64,000 nt of DNA, from contig NZ_JAFCME010000004.1 in assembly GCF_018130065.1 (NCBI RefSeq), positions 124,001-188,000 of the forward strand, given 5' to 3'. This DNA comes from Bradyrhizobium sp. AUGA SZCCT0158 (lineage in GTDB: Bacteria > Pseudomonadota > Alphaproteobacteria > Rhizobiales > Xanthobacteraceae). How positions within the stretch are numbered: the first letter of the stretch is position 1; each line of letters opens with the position of its first letter. The position numbers and the translations under genes were made by a program. Under the pieces are notes generated by a model. The model made no database searches, had not been told where the DNA came from, and saw nothing but the letters and a program-made list of their open reading frames with translations. This document shows positions 36,836-44,717 of the stretch, in pieces.

Positions 36836-36852
36836 GTTTCGCTAGATGAAAC
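36836..36852. promoter_or_regulatory. Palindrome GTTTC-N7-GAAAC upstream of the TAXI gene
   Basis: A 17-bp interrupted palindrome with 5-bp arms lies just before the ribosome site of the TAXI gene. It may be an operator or a transcription-start element; its arms are short and chance is possible. The rest of 36853-36978 shows nothing further. Confidence 0.35.
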
Positions 36853-36978
36853 TTTTTATGATTGAGATGATGTCATTGCAGCATTGCGATGGCAACGTCC
36901 GAGCACGTTCACGCCCACCATTATGCCAGTTGCACTGGCGGACAGATCGTCACGCATCAAAAGTATGACGCGAAATGC

Positions 36979-37200
36979 CTAGGCTTCGACGATCGCGACC
37001 ACCTGTCCTTCAGCGATCACGTCGTCGAGCTTGACCAGAATTGCCTTGATTTTCCCGGTAATTGTCGAGGTTACCGGGATTTCCATTTTCATCGCTTCGA
37101 CGAATGCAATCTCGTCGCCGTCACCGACACTCGCTCCGGCTTCTGCGGCCAGCGCACACACGCGTCCGGCGACTTCAGTCACAATCTTGATCTCTGGCAT
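36979..37200 (-). CDS. Biotin carboxyl carrier-type protein (73 aa)
   Basis: A 73-residue biotinyl/lipoyl domain protein. The biotin-accepting motif EAMKM is present, and the sequence KIVTEVAGRVCALAAEAG with ITGKIKAILVKLDDVIAEGQ forms the flattened beta barrel. Biotin on the motif Lys would carry CO2 between a biotin carboxylase and a carboxyltransferase. ATG 37200 has GGAGGGTGG upstream; a longer frame upstream lacks resemblance. It is divergent from the IclR gene, whose downstream neighbour is a carboxyltransferase, so the two may be parts of one acyl-CoA carboxylase. No biotin carboxylase gene is in the window. Confidence 0.9.
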   Translation of the reverse strand: MPEIKIVTEVAGRVCALAAEAGASVGDGDEIAFVEAMKMEIPVTSTITGKIKAILVKLDDVIAEGQVVAIVEA

Positions 37201-37293
37201 GCCACCCTCCGGGACCGTGTGACGTGACAATTTCGTCCCGCGAACGGCTTTTTGTTGTGGCTGCAGATTGCCTGAGGTAGCTTGATCTGCAAG

Positions 37294-37308
37294 TGGAATT
37301 TTATTCCG
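37294..37308. promoter_or_regulatory. Candidate IclR-type operator
   Basis: The sequence TGGAATTTTATTCCG contains GGAAT and ATTCC arms around TTT. It agrees with 11 of the 14 fixed positions of the E. coli IclR site TGGAAATnATTTCCA. It lies 22 bases before the IclR gene start and in the gap shared with the divergent biotin-carrier gene, a usual place for autoregulation and control of the neighbour. Confidence 0.5.
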
Positions 37309-37330
37309 CAGGGCGGAACGGAGCCAACAT

Positions 37331-38308
37331 ATGGGAAGACGCTCGGAGCGGCTTAGCAAACAGGGAATGCTCGCCAGCGATCTGGCGGGCGAGGGCGATG
37401 TGATTCAGGTGGTGTCGCGGGCGTTCGATGTGCTGCGGTGCTTCGAGGGTCACGAAGCCCGACTCGGCAATCTCGAAATTTCCAACCGCTGCGGTCTGCC
37501 GCGATCGACGGTGTCGCGGTTGACGTACACGCTGACGCGGATGGGTCAGCTGGTCTATCTGCCGCGCGACCAGAAGTACCGCATCGGCCCGAGCGCGGTG
37601 GCGATGAGCACCTCGATGATGAAGGGATTGCAGCTGCGCAACCTGATCCGGTTGCGCTTGCAGGATGTCGCCGAGCAATTGCCGGGCACGGTAGGTTTCG
37701 TGATCCCCGATCGTTTCCAGCTGGTCTATCTCGAATTCGCCCGCGCCGCGAATGCGCTCGGCCTGCACGAGACCACCGGCAGCCGCATTGCGATGGCGAG
37801 CACGGCGGCGGGACACGCCTACACCGCGGCGCTCGACGACGATGTCGGCGATGCGCTGATCGTGGAAATGGAGCGCGAGATGCCGGATAGCGCGCGGATG
37901 CTGAGGTCGCGCATCGAAGACAATCGCCGCCATCTGCGCGAACACGGTTATGTCGTGGCCTGCGGTACCTGGAGCCCGCACATCAACGGTTGCGCTGTGC
38001 CGCTGTGGTCGCCGCAATATCAAACCTATGTCGTGACGACGATAGGTCTGTTGTCCGCCATGTTCGATGAAAAGCGGGTGCACCGCGACGTGGCGCCTGT
38101 CATGGTCGAACTGGCAGCCGCGCTCGGCGGCCTGCTCGAGGGCGCCGACGGCGACATCTTCACCAACCGGCTGGAAAGAAAAGCGCTTCCGGTGTCAGTG
38201 CATAACAAGAATAAAATCATCAAGGCGGAGGATACGAATGAACTGGAAGCCGGAACTCGACGATCTCGCCCGGCGCGAAGCGTTCGCGCGGGAGATGGGA
38301 GGCGTTGA
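37331..38308 (+). CDS. IclR-family transcriptional regulator
   Basis: A 325-residue regulator. An N-terminal winged helix (ISNRCGLPRSTVSRLTYTLT) is followed by the IclR effector domain (TVGFVIPDRFQLVYLEFAR; ACGTWSPHINGCAVPLW). It is longer than the usual 250-280 residues, with about 20 extra N-terminal residues and a C-terminal tail that runs 71 bases into the carboxyltransferase gene. It probably senses a small organic acid or CoA precursor and controls the divergent biotin-carrier/TRAP operon and the downstream carboxyltransferase. A candidate operator lies at 37294. Confidence 0.9.
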   Translation: MGRRSERLSKQGMLASDLAGEGDVIQVVSRAFDVLRCFEGHEARLGNLEISNRCGLPRSTVSRLTYTLTRMGQLVYLPRDQKYRIGPSAVAMSTSMMKGLQLRNLIRLRLQDVAEQLPGTVGFVIPDRFQLVYLEFARAANALGLHETTGSRIAMASTAAGHAYTAALDDDVGDALIVEMEREMPDSARMLRSRIEDNRRHLREHGYVVACGTWSPHINGCAVPLWSPQYQTYVVTTIGLLSAMFDEKRVHRDVAPVMVELAAALGGLLEGADGDIFTNRLERKALPVSVHNKNKIIKAEDTNELEAGTRRSRPARSVRAGDGRR

Positions 38309-39797
38309 CAAGGTCAGGCGTCAGCATGACCAGGGCCGGCTCACCGTTCGGGAGCGCATCGACAGGATCGTTGACCAGAAGTCCTTCCACGAAATCGGCG
38401 CCATCTCCGGCATCGCCGAATATGACGAGCACAGCGAACTCAAGCATCTGACGCCCGCGAACTGCGTGTTCGGCCGGGCCAAGGTCGAAGGCCGTCCGGT
38501 GGTCGTCGTCGGCGACGATTTCACCGTGCGCGGCGGCTCGGCCGACGCCTCGATCTCGGCCAAGCCGTTGATGGCCGAAGAGATGGCGCATGATTTCCGC
38601 CTGCCGATCATCCGCGTGATCGAAGGCTCGGGCGGCGGCGGCTCGGTGAAGACGATCGAGACGCGAGGCGCCGCCAATCTGCCGGGCGGCGTCGGCGGCA
38701 CGCGCTGGTACTGGTTCACGACGGCGAACATGGCGCGCGTGCCGGTGGTGGCGCTCGGCCTCGGCTCCGTCGCGGGCCTTGGCGCCGCGCGGCTGGCGGC
38801 GAGCCATTACTCCGTCATGACCCGGAATTCGGCGATGTTCGTCGCGGGGCCGCCGGTCGTGAAGCGTCTCGGCCAGGACCTGACCAAACAGGAACTGGGC
38901 GGCGCCGACATCCAGACCCGCGCCGGCGGCGTGGACGATGCCGTCGATACCGAGGAAGAGGCGTTCGAGCGCGCCCGGCGCTTCCTGTCCTATCTGCCGT
39001 CATCGGTCTACGAGCTGCCGCCAACCACGCCCTGCGCCGACGATCCGGAGCGTGCCGAGGAAGCGCTGATGAAGGCGGTGCCGCGCAACCGTCGTCAGGT
39101 CTACAAGATGCGCCCGATCATCGACGCCGTCGTCGACAAGGGCTCGTTCTTCGAGGTCAACGCCAATTTCGGCCGCCCGATCATCACGGGCCTGGCGCGT
39201 CTCGAAGGCCGCGCGGTGCTGCTGCTCGCCAGCGATCCCTTCCACTATGGCGGCTCGTGGACCGCTGAGGCCTGCCAGAAGGTGGTGCGCTGGGTCGATT
39301 TCGCCGAAACCTTCCATCTGCCGGTGGTCTATCTGATGGATTGTCCGGGCTTCATGATCGGGCTCGAGGCCGAGAAGTCGGCGACCATCCGCCACGGCGT
39401 GCGCGCGATGGCGGCCGTCAACCAGAGCACCGTGCCCTGGTGCACCATCATCGTGCGCAACGCTTTTGGTGTCGCCGGCGTGGTGCATCAACCGGCCAAC
39501 CGCTACTCGATGCGCTACGCCTGGCCCTCGGCCTATTGGGGCTCGCTGCCGCTCGAAGGCGGCATCGAAGCGGCCTATCGCGCCGACATCGATGCCGCGG
39601 AAGATCCGGCGGCAAAGCTGAAAGAGATCGAGGACCGTCTCAACAAGCTGCGCTCGCCGTTCCGCTCGGCCGAAAAATTCTGGGTCGAGGAAGTGATAGA
39701 TCCCCGCAAGACGCGCTCGCTGCTCTGCGAATTCGCACGGCTGGCGGAACGAGTCCTGACCACGGGGCCGGCTAAGAACATGGCGATCAGGCCGTAG
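38238..39797 (+). CDS. Acyl-CoA carboxylase carboxyltransferase subunit
   Basis: A 519-residue carboxyltransferase (PccB/AccD5-like, fused beta and alpha halves). The crotonase-like halves appear as VFGRAKVEGRPVVVVGDDF and, in the second, LARLEGRAVLLLASDPFHYG and VYLMDCPGFMIGLEAE. It moves CO2 from biotin to an acyl-CoA such as propionyl- or methylcrotonyl-CoA. ATG 38238 has GGAGG upstream and lies inside the end of the IclR reading frame. A biotin carrier is encoded divergently at 36979; the biotin carboxylase must come from elsewhere. Confidence 0.9.
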   Translation: MNWKPELDDLARREAFAREMGGVDKVRRQHDQGRLTVRERIDRIVDQKSFHEIGAISGIAEYDEHSELKHLTPANCVFGRAKVEGRPVVVVGDDFTVRGGSADASISAKPLMAEEMAHDFRLPIIRVIEGSGGGGSVKTIETRGAANLPGGVGGTRWYWFTTANMARVPVVALGLGSVAGLGAARLAASHYSVMTRNSAMFVAGPPVVKRLGQDLTKQELGGADIQTRAGGVDDAVDTEEEAFERARRFLSYLPSSVYELPPTTPCADDPERAEEALMKAVPRNRRQVYKMRPIIDAVVDKGSFFEVNANFGRPIITGLARLEGRAVLLLASDPFHYGGSWTAEACQKVVRWVDFAETFHLPVVYLMDCPGFMIGLEAEKSATIRHGVRAMAAVNQSTVPWCTIIVRNAFGVAGVVHQPANRYSMRYAWPSAYWGSLPLEGGIEAAYRADIDAAEDPAAKLKEIEDRLNKLRSPFRSAEKFWVEEVIDPRKTRSLLCEFARLAERVLTTGPAKNMAIRP

Positions 39798-39810
39798 GTG
39801 GTTGCCTCTT

Positions 39811-39866
39811 CCTTCTCCCCTTGTGGGAGAAGGTGCCTTCGCGGAACGCGAAGGCGGATGAGGGGT
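39811..39866. repeat. Double-hairpin intergenic repeat, CCTTCTCCCC type
   Basis: Hairpin 1 is CCTTCTCCC / GGGAGAAGG with loop CTTGT. Hairpin 2 is CCTTCGCG / CGCGAAGG with loop GAA. GGATGAGGGG follows. The form resembles a dispersed alphaproteobacterial intergenic repeat and may end transcription of the carboxyltransferase gene. The rest of 39867-40027 shows no gene. Confidence 0.7.
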
Positions 39867-40027
39867 CCGCGGAGACAGACCCCTCATTCCGTCTCGCCGC
39901 CGCTTTGCGGCGTCGCAGTACATCGCCCATCCCGGCGGCGGCGCGTCTGATCCCAACGATCCGACACAGTCAAAGCGCATCAAGGACGGGATGATGGTGG
40001 GCGTTCGCTCCACCATCACGTACTAAG

Positions 40028-41326
40028 CTACGCTGCTGCTACTGCGGTAGCCGGCTTCGGTGCTGGCCGCGCGATCACCAGCGTGATCAGCGCCGCGACG
40101 ATGCAGAGCGCGCCGGCGACGAAGAAGGCGGGCACGTAGGTCGCATAGACCGTCCGCGATAGCCCCGCGCCGAAGGCGGCGATCCCGGCGCCCAGCTGAT
40201 GGCCGGCGAAAATCCAGCCGAACACCAGATTGGCGCGTTCCGCTCCGAACCGTTGCGCGGTCAGCCGCACCGTCGGCGGCACCGTGGCGATCCAGTCCAG
40301 CCCATAGAACACCGCGAACACCGACAGGCCGTAGAACGAGAAATCCGTAAAGGGGAGGAAGAGCAGCGACAGGCCGCGCAGGCCGTAATACCAGAACAGC
40401 AGCCAGCGATTGTCGTAGCGGTCCGACAGCCAGCCGGACACTATGGTGCCGACGAAATCGAAGATGCCCATCGCGGCAAGCAGGCTCGCGGCCTGCACCT
40501 GCGGAATGCCGTAATCGAAACACATCGGAATCAGGTGCACCTGGATCAGGCCGTTGGTGCTGGCGCCGCAGATGAAGAAGGTGGCGAACAGGATCCAGAA
40601 CACTTTTGTCTTCGAGGCGTCGCGCAAGGTGCCGAGCGCGGCGGCCAGGATCGGCGCATTGCTGGGCGGCGGCGAGACGATCGGCTCGGTGCCCTCATCG
40701 CCGTATGGACGCAGACCGAGGTCGCTCGGGCGATCGCGCATGATCATCGCCACGGCAACGGCCGCGACGCCCAGCATCACGCAGATCAGCGCCAGCGCGT
40801 TGCGCCAGCCATACTGTTCGGTCAGCGTTGCGAGTAGCGGCAGGAAGACGAGCTGGCCCGTCGCCACGCTCGCGGTGAGGATGCCGACCACGAGGCCACG
40901 TCGCGCCACGAACCAGCGTGCCGAAATCGTGGCGCCGAGCACCAGCGCGGTCATGCCGGTGCCGAGGCCGATCACGACGCCCCACAGCAGCATCAGGTGC
41001 CAGACTTCCGTCATGAACAGCGAAGCGATCAGCGCGGCGGCCACGATCAGCAGCGACAACAGCGACATATTGCGCAGGCCGTAACGGTTGAGCAGCGCGG
41101 CCGCGAACGGCGCCATCAGCCCGAACAGGATGAAGCGGATCGACAGCGCCGAGGAAATCTCGGCGGCACTCCAGCCGAATTCCTTCTGCAGCGGCACGAT
41201 GAAGACGCCGGGCGCGCCGACGGTGCCGGCCGAGATCAGCGCGGTGAAAAAGGTCACGCCGACCACCGCCCAGCCATAGTGAATGTTGCGGCGGGCGAGG
41301 GCGGCGGACAACCAGTTCGAAATCAT
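40028..41326 (-). CDS. MFS transporter, OFA/monocarboxylate-like
   Basis: A 432-residue major facilitator with twelve predicted helices in two halves. The N-terminus ARRNIHYGWAVVGVTFFTAL and the segment FGWSAAEISSALSIRFILFG are typical of the oxalate/formate antiporter-like group. ATG 41326 has AGAGG upstream; the longer frame upstream is antisense to the thiolase gene and is not coding. The substrate is probably a carboxylate but is not determined. It follows the acetyl-CoA acetyltransferase gene on the same strand, with a hairpin between them. Confidence 0.88.
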   Translation of the reverse strand: MISNWLSAALARRNIHYGWAVVGVTFFTALISAGTVGAPGVFIVPLQKEFGWSAAEISSALSIRFILFGLMAPFAAALLNRYGLRNMSLLSLLIVAAALIASLFMTEVWHLMLLWGVVIGLGTGMTALVLGATISARWFVARRGLVVGILTASVATGQLVFLPLLATLTEQYGWRNALALICVMLGVAAVAVAMIMRDRPSDLGLRPYGDEGTEPIVSPPPSNAPILAAALGTLRDASKTKVFWILFATFFICGASTNGLIQVHLIPMCFDYGIPQVQAASLLAAMGIFDFVGTIVSGWLSDRYDNRWLLFWYYGLRGLSLLFLPFTDFSFYGLSVFAVFYGLDWIATVPPTVRLTAQRFGAERANLVFGWIFAGHQLGAGIAAFGAGLSRTVYATYVPAFFVAGALCIVAALITLVIARPAPKPATAVAAA

Positions 41327-41357
41327 TGAGCCTCTGAAAAATTCAATTGGGGCGGTT

Positions 41358-41388
41358 GGCAGGATGTGTCGGAGCGGCACATCCTGCC
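41358..41388. terminator. Hairpin after the acetyl-CoA acetyltransferase gene
   Basis: A perfect 11-bp stem GGCAGGATGTG / CACATCCTGCC with a 9-base loop lies three bases past the stop codon. It has no T-run on the minus strand, so it may be a weak terminator or an mRNA 3' end stabiliser. Confidence 0.55.
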
Positions 41389-41391
41389 ACG

Positions 41392-42585
41392 CTAATGCAC
41401 GATGCGCTCGACCGCGATCGCGGTGGCTTCCCCGCCGCCGATGCATAGCGCCGCGACGCCGCGCTTCAGGTTCTGCGCTTCCAGCGCGTGCAGCAGCGTG
41501 ACGATCAGGCGAGCGCCGGTGGCGCCGATCGGGTGGCCGAGCGCGCAGGCGCCGCCGTTGACGTTCAGCTTCTCGCGGGGAATCCCGAGGTCGCGCTGCG
41601 CCGCCATCGCCACCACCGCAAACGCCTCGTTGATCTCGAACAGGTCGACATCGCCGACGCTCCAGCCGACCTTGTCGAGCAGCTTCCGGATCGCCGGGAT
41701 CGGCGCCGTGGTGAACCATTGCGGCTCCTGACTGTGGGTGGCGTGGCCCTTGATCTCGGCGAACGCCCGCAGGCCTTCGCGATCGGCGAGCGAGCGCCGC
41801 GCCAGGATTAGCGCTGCAGCGCCGTCGGCGTTGGCAGAGGAGGCGGCCGGCGTAATGGTGCCGTTGGCGCGGAATGCCGCCTTCAGCCCTGGAATTTTGG
41901 CGGGATCGACCTTGAGCGGATGCTCGTCATTGGCGATCACGCGCGGACCGGCCTTCTCGCTAACGGTAATCGGCACAATCTCGGCCTTGAACGCGCCGCC
42001 TTCGACCGCCTTGCGGGCGCGCGTCAGCGTCTCGATCGCGTAGGCGTCCTGATCGGCGCGGGTGAACTGATAGGCTTCCGCGGTGGCTTCGCCGAAATCG
42101 CCCATCGAGCGGCCGGTCTCGTAGGCGTCTTCGAGGCCGTCCATCATCATGTGGTCGATGATCCGGTCATGGCCGGCGCGATAACCCGCGCGCGCCTTGC
42201 TCAGCAGATAGGGCGCGTTCGACATGCTCTCCATGCCGCCGGACAGCACGATCTCGGCCGAACCGGCCTTGATGATGTCATGCGCCAGCATGGTGGCCTT
42301 CATGCCGGATCCGCACACTTTGTTGACGGTGGTGGCGCCGGTGGCATCTGGCAGCTTGGCGCCGCGTGCGGCCTGGCGCGCCGGGGCCTGGCCCTGGCCG
42401 GCCGGCAGCACGTTGCCCATGAACACTTCGTCAATCCGCTCCGGCGCCAGTTTTGCGCGTTCCACCGCCGCGCCGATCACATGCGAGCCGAGCTTGTGGG
42501 CGCTGAAGGGCGACAATTCGCCCATGAACCGGCCAAGCGGCGTGCGGGCGGCGGACAGGATGACGACGGGATCGGAGGCGGCCAT
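41392..42585 (-). CDS. Acetyl-CoA acetyltransferase
   Basis: A 397-residue biosynthetic-type thiolase (PhaA/AtoB-like) that condenses or cleaves acetoacetyl-CoA. Catalytic Cys91 is in NKVCGSGMKA, the His is in CALGHPIGATG, and the second Cys (about 381) is in LCIGGGEATA. All three active residues are present. A ribosome site CTGGGAG precedes ATG 42585, with palindromes upstream at 42627. It could serve polyhydroxybutyrate synthesis or ketone-body use; no phaB or phaC lies in the window. Confidence 0.93.
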   Translation of the reverse strand: MAASDPVVILSAARTPLGRFMGELSPFSAHKLGSHVIGAAVERAKLAPERIDEVFMGNVLPAGQGQAPARQAARGAKLPDATGATTVNKVCGSGMKATMLAHDIIKAGSAEIVLSGGMESMSNAPYLLSKARAGYRAGHDRIIDHMMMDGLEDAYETGRSMGDFGEATAEAYQFTRADQDAYAIETLTRARKAVEGGAFKAEIVPITVSEKAGPRVIANDEHPLKVDPAKIPGLKAAFRANGTITPAASSANADGAAALILARRSLADREGLRAFAEIKGHATHSQEPQWFTTAPIPAIRKLLDKVGWSVGDVDLFEINEAFAVVAMAAQRDLGIPREKLNVNGGACALGHPIGATGARLIVTLLHALEAQNLKRGVAALCIGGGEATAIAVERIVH

Positions 42586-42626
42586 GGCGGAACTCCCAGA
42601 GATGTTCGGTTAAATAAGATTATGAA

Positions 42627-42655
42627 CATCATATGATGCATTGCAAAAATTGCAA
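42627..42655. promoter_or_regulatory. Adjacent palindromes upstream of the thiolase gene
   Basis: A perfect 12-bp palindrome CATCATATGATG is followed two bases later by TTGCAAAAATTGCAA, two self-complementary TTGCAA units three bases apart. They lie 42-70 bases before ATG 42585. They look like regulator-binding sites; the regulator is not identified. Confidence 0.5.
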
Positions 42656-42760
42656 CGGATGATCTCACGGAAATGAGTGGATCATTCCATGAGAAAATCT
42701 CGCGATCGGATGAGCTGAATTGATCCGGTGATCGGGCAGGAGATGTGGAGCGGCGTCGCG

Positions 42761-42946
42761 CTATTCCAGCCCGTCGAGCGCCGTCCGGATCGCGTTCTGG
42801 AAGACGGCGATGTCGCCGAGTTCATGCCCGAGCACCAGCGCCAGCCGGGTCAGGAACAGCGCCTCGCGCTCGGGCCCGGCCGAATCGATGGCCGTTGCGA
42901 GCGTCTCATAGGCGGTTTCGAAATCCGCTGATGGCATCGTGCTCAT
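42761..42946 (-). CDS. Small DUF2783-like protein (61 aa)
   Basis: A 61-residue soluble, helical and acidic protein (ADFETAYETLATAIDSAG; LVLGHELGDIAVFQNAIRTAL). The length, sequence style and place behind a FAD hydroxylase recall DUF2783 proteins, though this is from memory. Its ATG at 42946 overlaps the stop of the hydroxylase gene as ATGA, so the two are coupled and the small protein probably assists the enzyme. No cofactor motif is visible. Confidence 0.7.
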   Translation of the reverse strand: MSTMPSADFETAYETLATAIDSAGPEREALFLTRLALVLGHELGDIAVFQNAIRTALDGLE

Positions 42947-44613
42947 GCTCTGGCCCTCCCGAGACACAGGGCGGCGGTCCGCAGCACCTCGTTTGCGGCG
43001 ATCGTTTTCCATCGCCCGGCGACATGCAGGTCGGGACGCAGCAGATAAAGCGTGCCGGGAGCCGCCGCGTACAGGCGAGCGATCTCGCCGTCGGCATCGC
43101 TGACGTGACTGGTTCCGATCAAGAGCGCCGCAAGGCGCTTGTCCGTATTGCGAAGCCGGTCGAGGAGCATGATGTCGTCGGTGGACGGCGCGCCCCGGCA
43201 GAACAGGATGGCAGTCAGGCCAATGCCGGCCTGATCCAGCAAATGACTACCGTCGGGAAGCTTCGCGTTCGGCGCAACGCTGCCGCAGGCGGGGCCACCC
43301 GTAAACTCGGCATCTCTGATGGCATAAGGCGTCAGCGGGCTTTCAGAATAAGTGTAGGGCTGCATCTGCCTTGGATTGGCGAGGCCGCGCGGAAATTCGT
43401 GCTTCAGGCTCAGCGACAGCGCCGCCTCACGCGCCAGCCGCCAGCCGCGCGTCGGCGGCGTCATGAAGCGCGTGCTCTTGGTGGCGTTGGCAAACACATC
43501 GAGCGTGGCGCCGCGGCGCTCCGGCGAATAGCTGTCGAGCAGGGCTTCATCCGCCTCGCCGTTGAGGACGAGCGCCAGCTTCCAGCCGAGATTTTCGGAA
43601 TCCGCGAGGCCGTTGTTGAGGCCGCGCACGCCAAAAATCGGCACGATATGCGCGGCGTCGCCGATGAAGAACATCCGGCCATGCCGGTAGTCGTCGAGGC
43701 ACAATGTGTTGGCGGAATAGACACTCCACCATTCCAGCTCCCACGGTCTGTCGTGGCCGATATCACCAAGGATGGCGCCGACGCGCGCGCGGATGTTTTC
43801 CTCGCGCATCGCTTCCTGTTCGCTTTCGCCTTCGCGAAGCTGGTAGTCGACGCGCCAGATCCTTTCCGGCTGCTTGTGGATCAGCACCGTGCCGCCGGGA
43901 TTGCCGCTCGGCTCGAAGAAGGCGCGGCGTTCGGTCGGGAAATCGTGATCCATGCGGATATCCGCGATCACGTAGCGGCCTTCGTAATTGTCGCCCTTCA
44001 TCCGCAGCCCAAGCTGGGAGCGGATCGGCGAGCGCGCGCCGTCGGCAGCGAGAACATACTCAGCGTCGAGGCGGTAGTTGCCGGCGGGCGAGGTGACACC
44101 GATCGAAACGCCATCCGCGTCCGGCTGGATGTCGGAAAGCTCGCTCTGCCAGCGCATGTCGATGAGGTCGCAGGCCGTCACCGCGTCATGCAGATATTGC
44201 TCGATATATTGCTGCTGCAGATTGTACATCGGCAGATATTTTTCATTCGGCGGATGCGGCATCTCGAGCCGAAAGATCTGTTCGCCGCGGTAGTAGCTGC
44301 GGCCGTAGCGCCAGCCCAGTGATTTCTGGAGGAAGGGCGCCACCGCGCCGATCCGCTCCAGGATATGCATGCTCGGCCGCGCGATGCAGAGCGCCCGGCT
44401 GCCGTCGTTAAAAGTGTCCTTGCGATCGATCAGCACGCTGCGAACGCCGTACCGCGCCAGCACCAGCGCTGCCGTCATCCCGATCGGGCCGGCGCCGACG
44501 ATCGCAACGGGATGACGAACGGTCACGCCATCCAGTTCGGGCACGCGCCGCGCCGGAAAGATCGGATAGTGGAAGTAGAGCGAATCCAGCGGCCCCTTGC
44601 CGGCAGGTCTCAT
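42943..44613 (-). CDS. FAD-dependent aromatic hydroxylase (MhpA-like)
   Basis: A 556-residue flavoprotein monooxygenase of the p-hydroxybenzoate hydroxylase class. The dinucleotide motif is VAIVGAGPIGMTAALVLARY, and the GD motif GDAAHIVPIFGVRGLNNGL binds the FAD ribityl. The C-terminal 150 residues form the thioredoxin-like domain of the MhpA/PHHY group. It would insert oxygen into a phenolic ring using NAD(P)H. ATG 44613 has GGGAAA upstream. The coupled gene at 42761 encodes a small partner. No ring-cleavage dioxygenase is nearby, so the pathway is not clear. Confidence 0.88.
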   Translation of the reverse strand: MRPAGKGPLDSLYFHYPIFPARRVPELDGVTVRHPVAIVGAGPIGMTAALVLARYGVRSVLIDRKDTFNDGSRALCIARPSMHILERIGAVAPFLQKSLGWRYGRSYYRGEQIFRLEMPHPPNEKYLPMYNLQQQYIEQYLHDAVTACDLIDMRWQSELSDIQPDADGVSIGVTSPAGNYRLDAEYVLAADGARSPIRSQLGLRMKGDNYEGRYVIADIRMDHDFPTERRAFFEPSGNPGGTVLIHKQPERIWRVDYQLREGESEQEAMREENIRARVGAILGDIGHDRPWELEWWSVYSANTLCLDDYRHGRMFFIGDAAHIVPIFGVRGLNNGLADSENLGWKLALVLNGEADEALLDSYSPERRGATLDVFANATKSTRFMTPPTRGWRLAREAALSLSLKHEFPRGLANPRQMQPYTYSESPLTPYAIRDAEFTGGPACGSVAPNAKLPDGSHLLDQAGIGLTAILFCRGAPSTDDIMLLDRLRNTDKRLAALLIGTSHVSDADGEIARLYAAAPGTLYLLRPDLHVAGRWKTIAANEVLRTAALCLGRARA

Positions 44614-44717
44614 GCGTTTCCCGCTTTGTTCATCCGGTTCCTTGGTCACGCCGACTACAGCTTGAAAGAGGCGGGATGGCAAGGCAGCATGTTTTTGCAG
44701 CGAAGGGCGCCGGGATC

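Noticed and set aside
42745..44322. 525-codon + strand frame opposite the hydroxylase
   Set aside because: Shadow of a clear flavoprotein gene and its coupled small gene.
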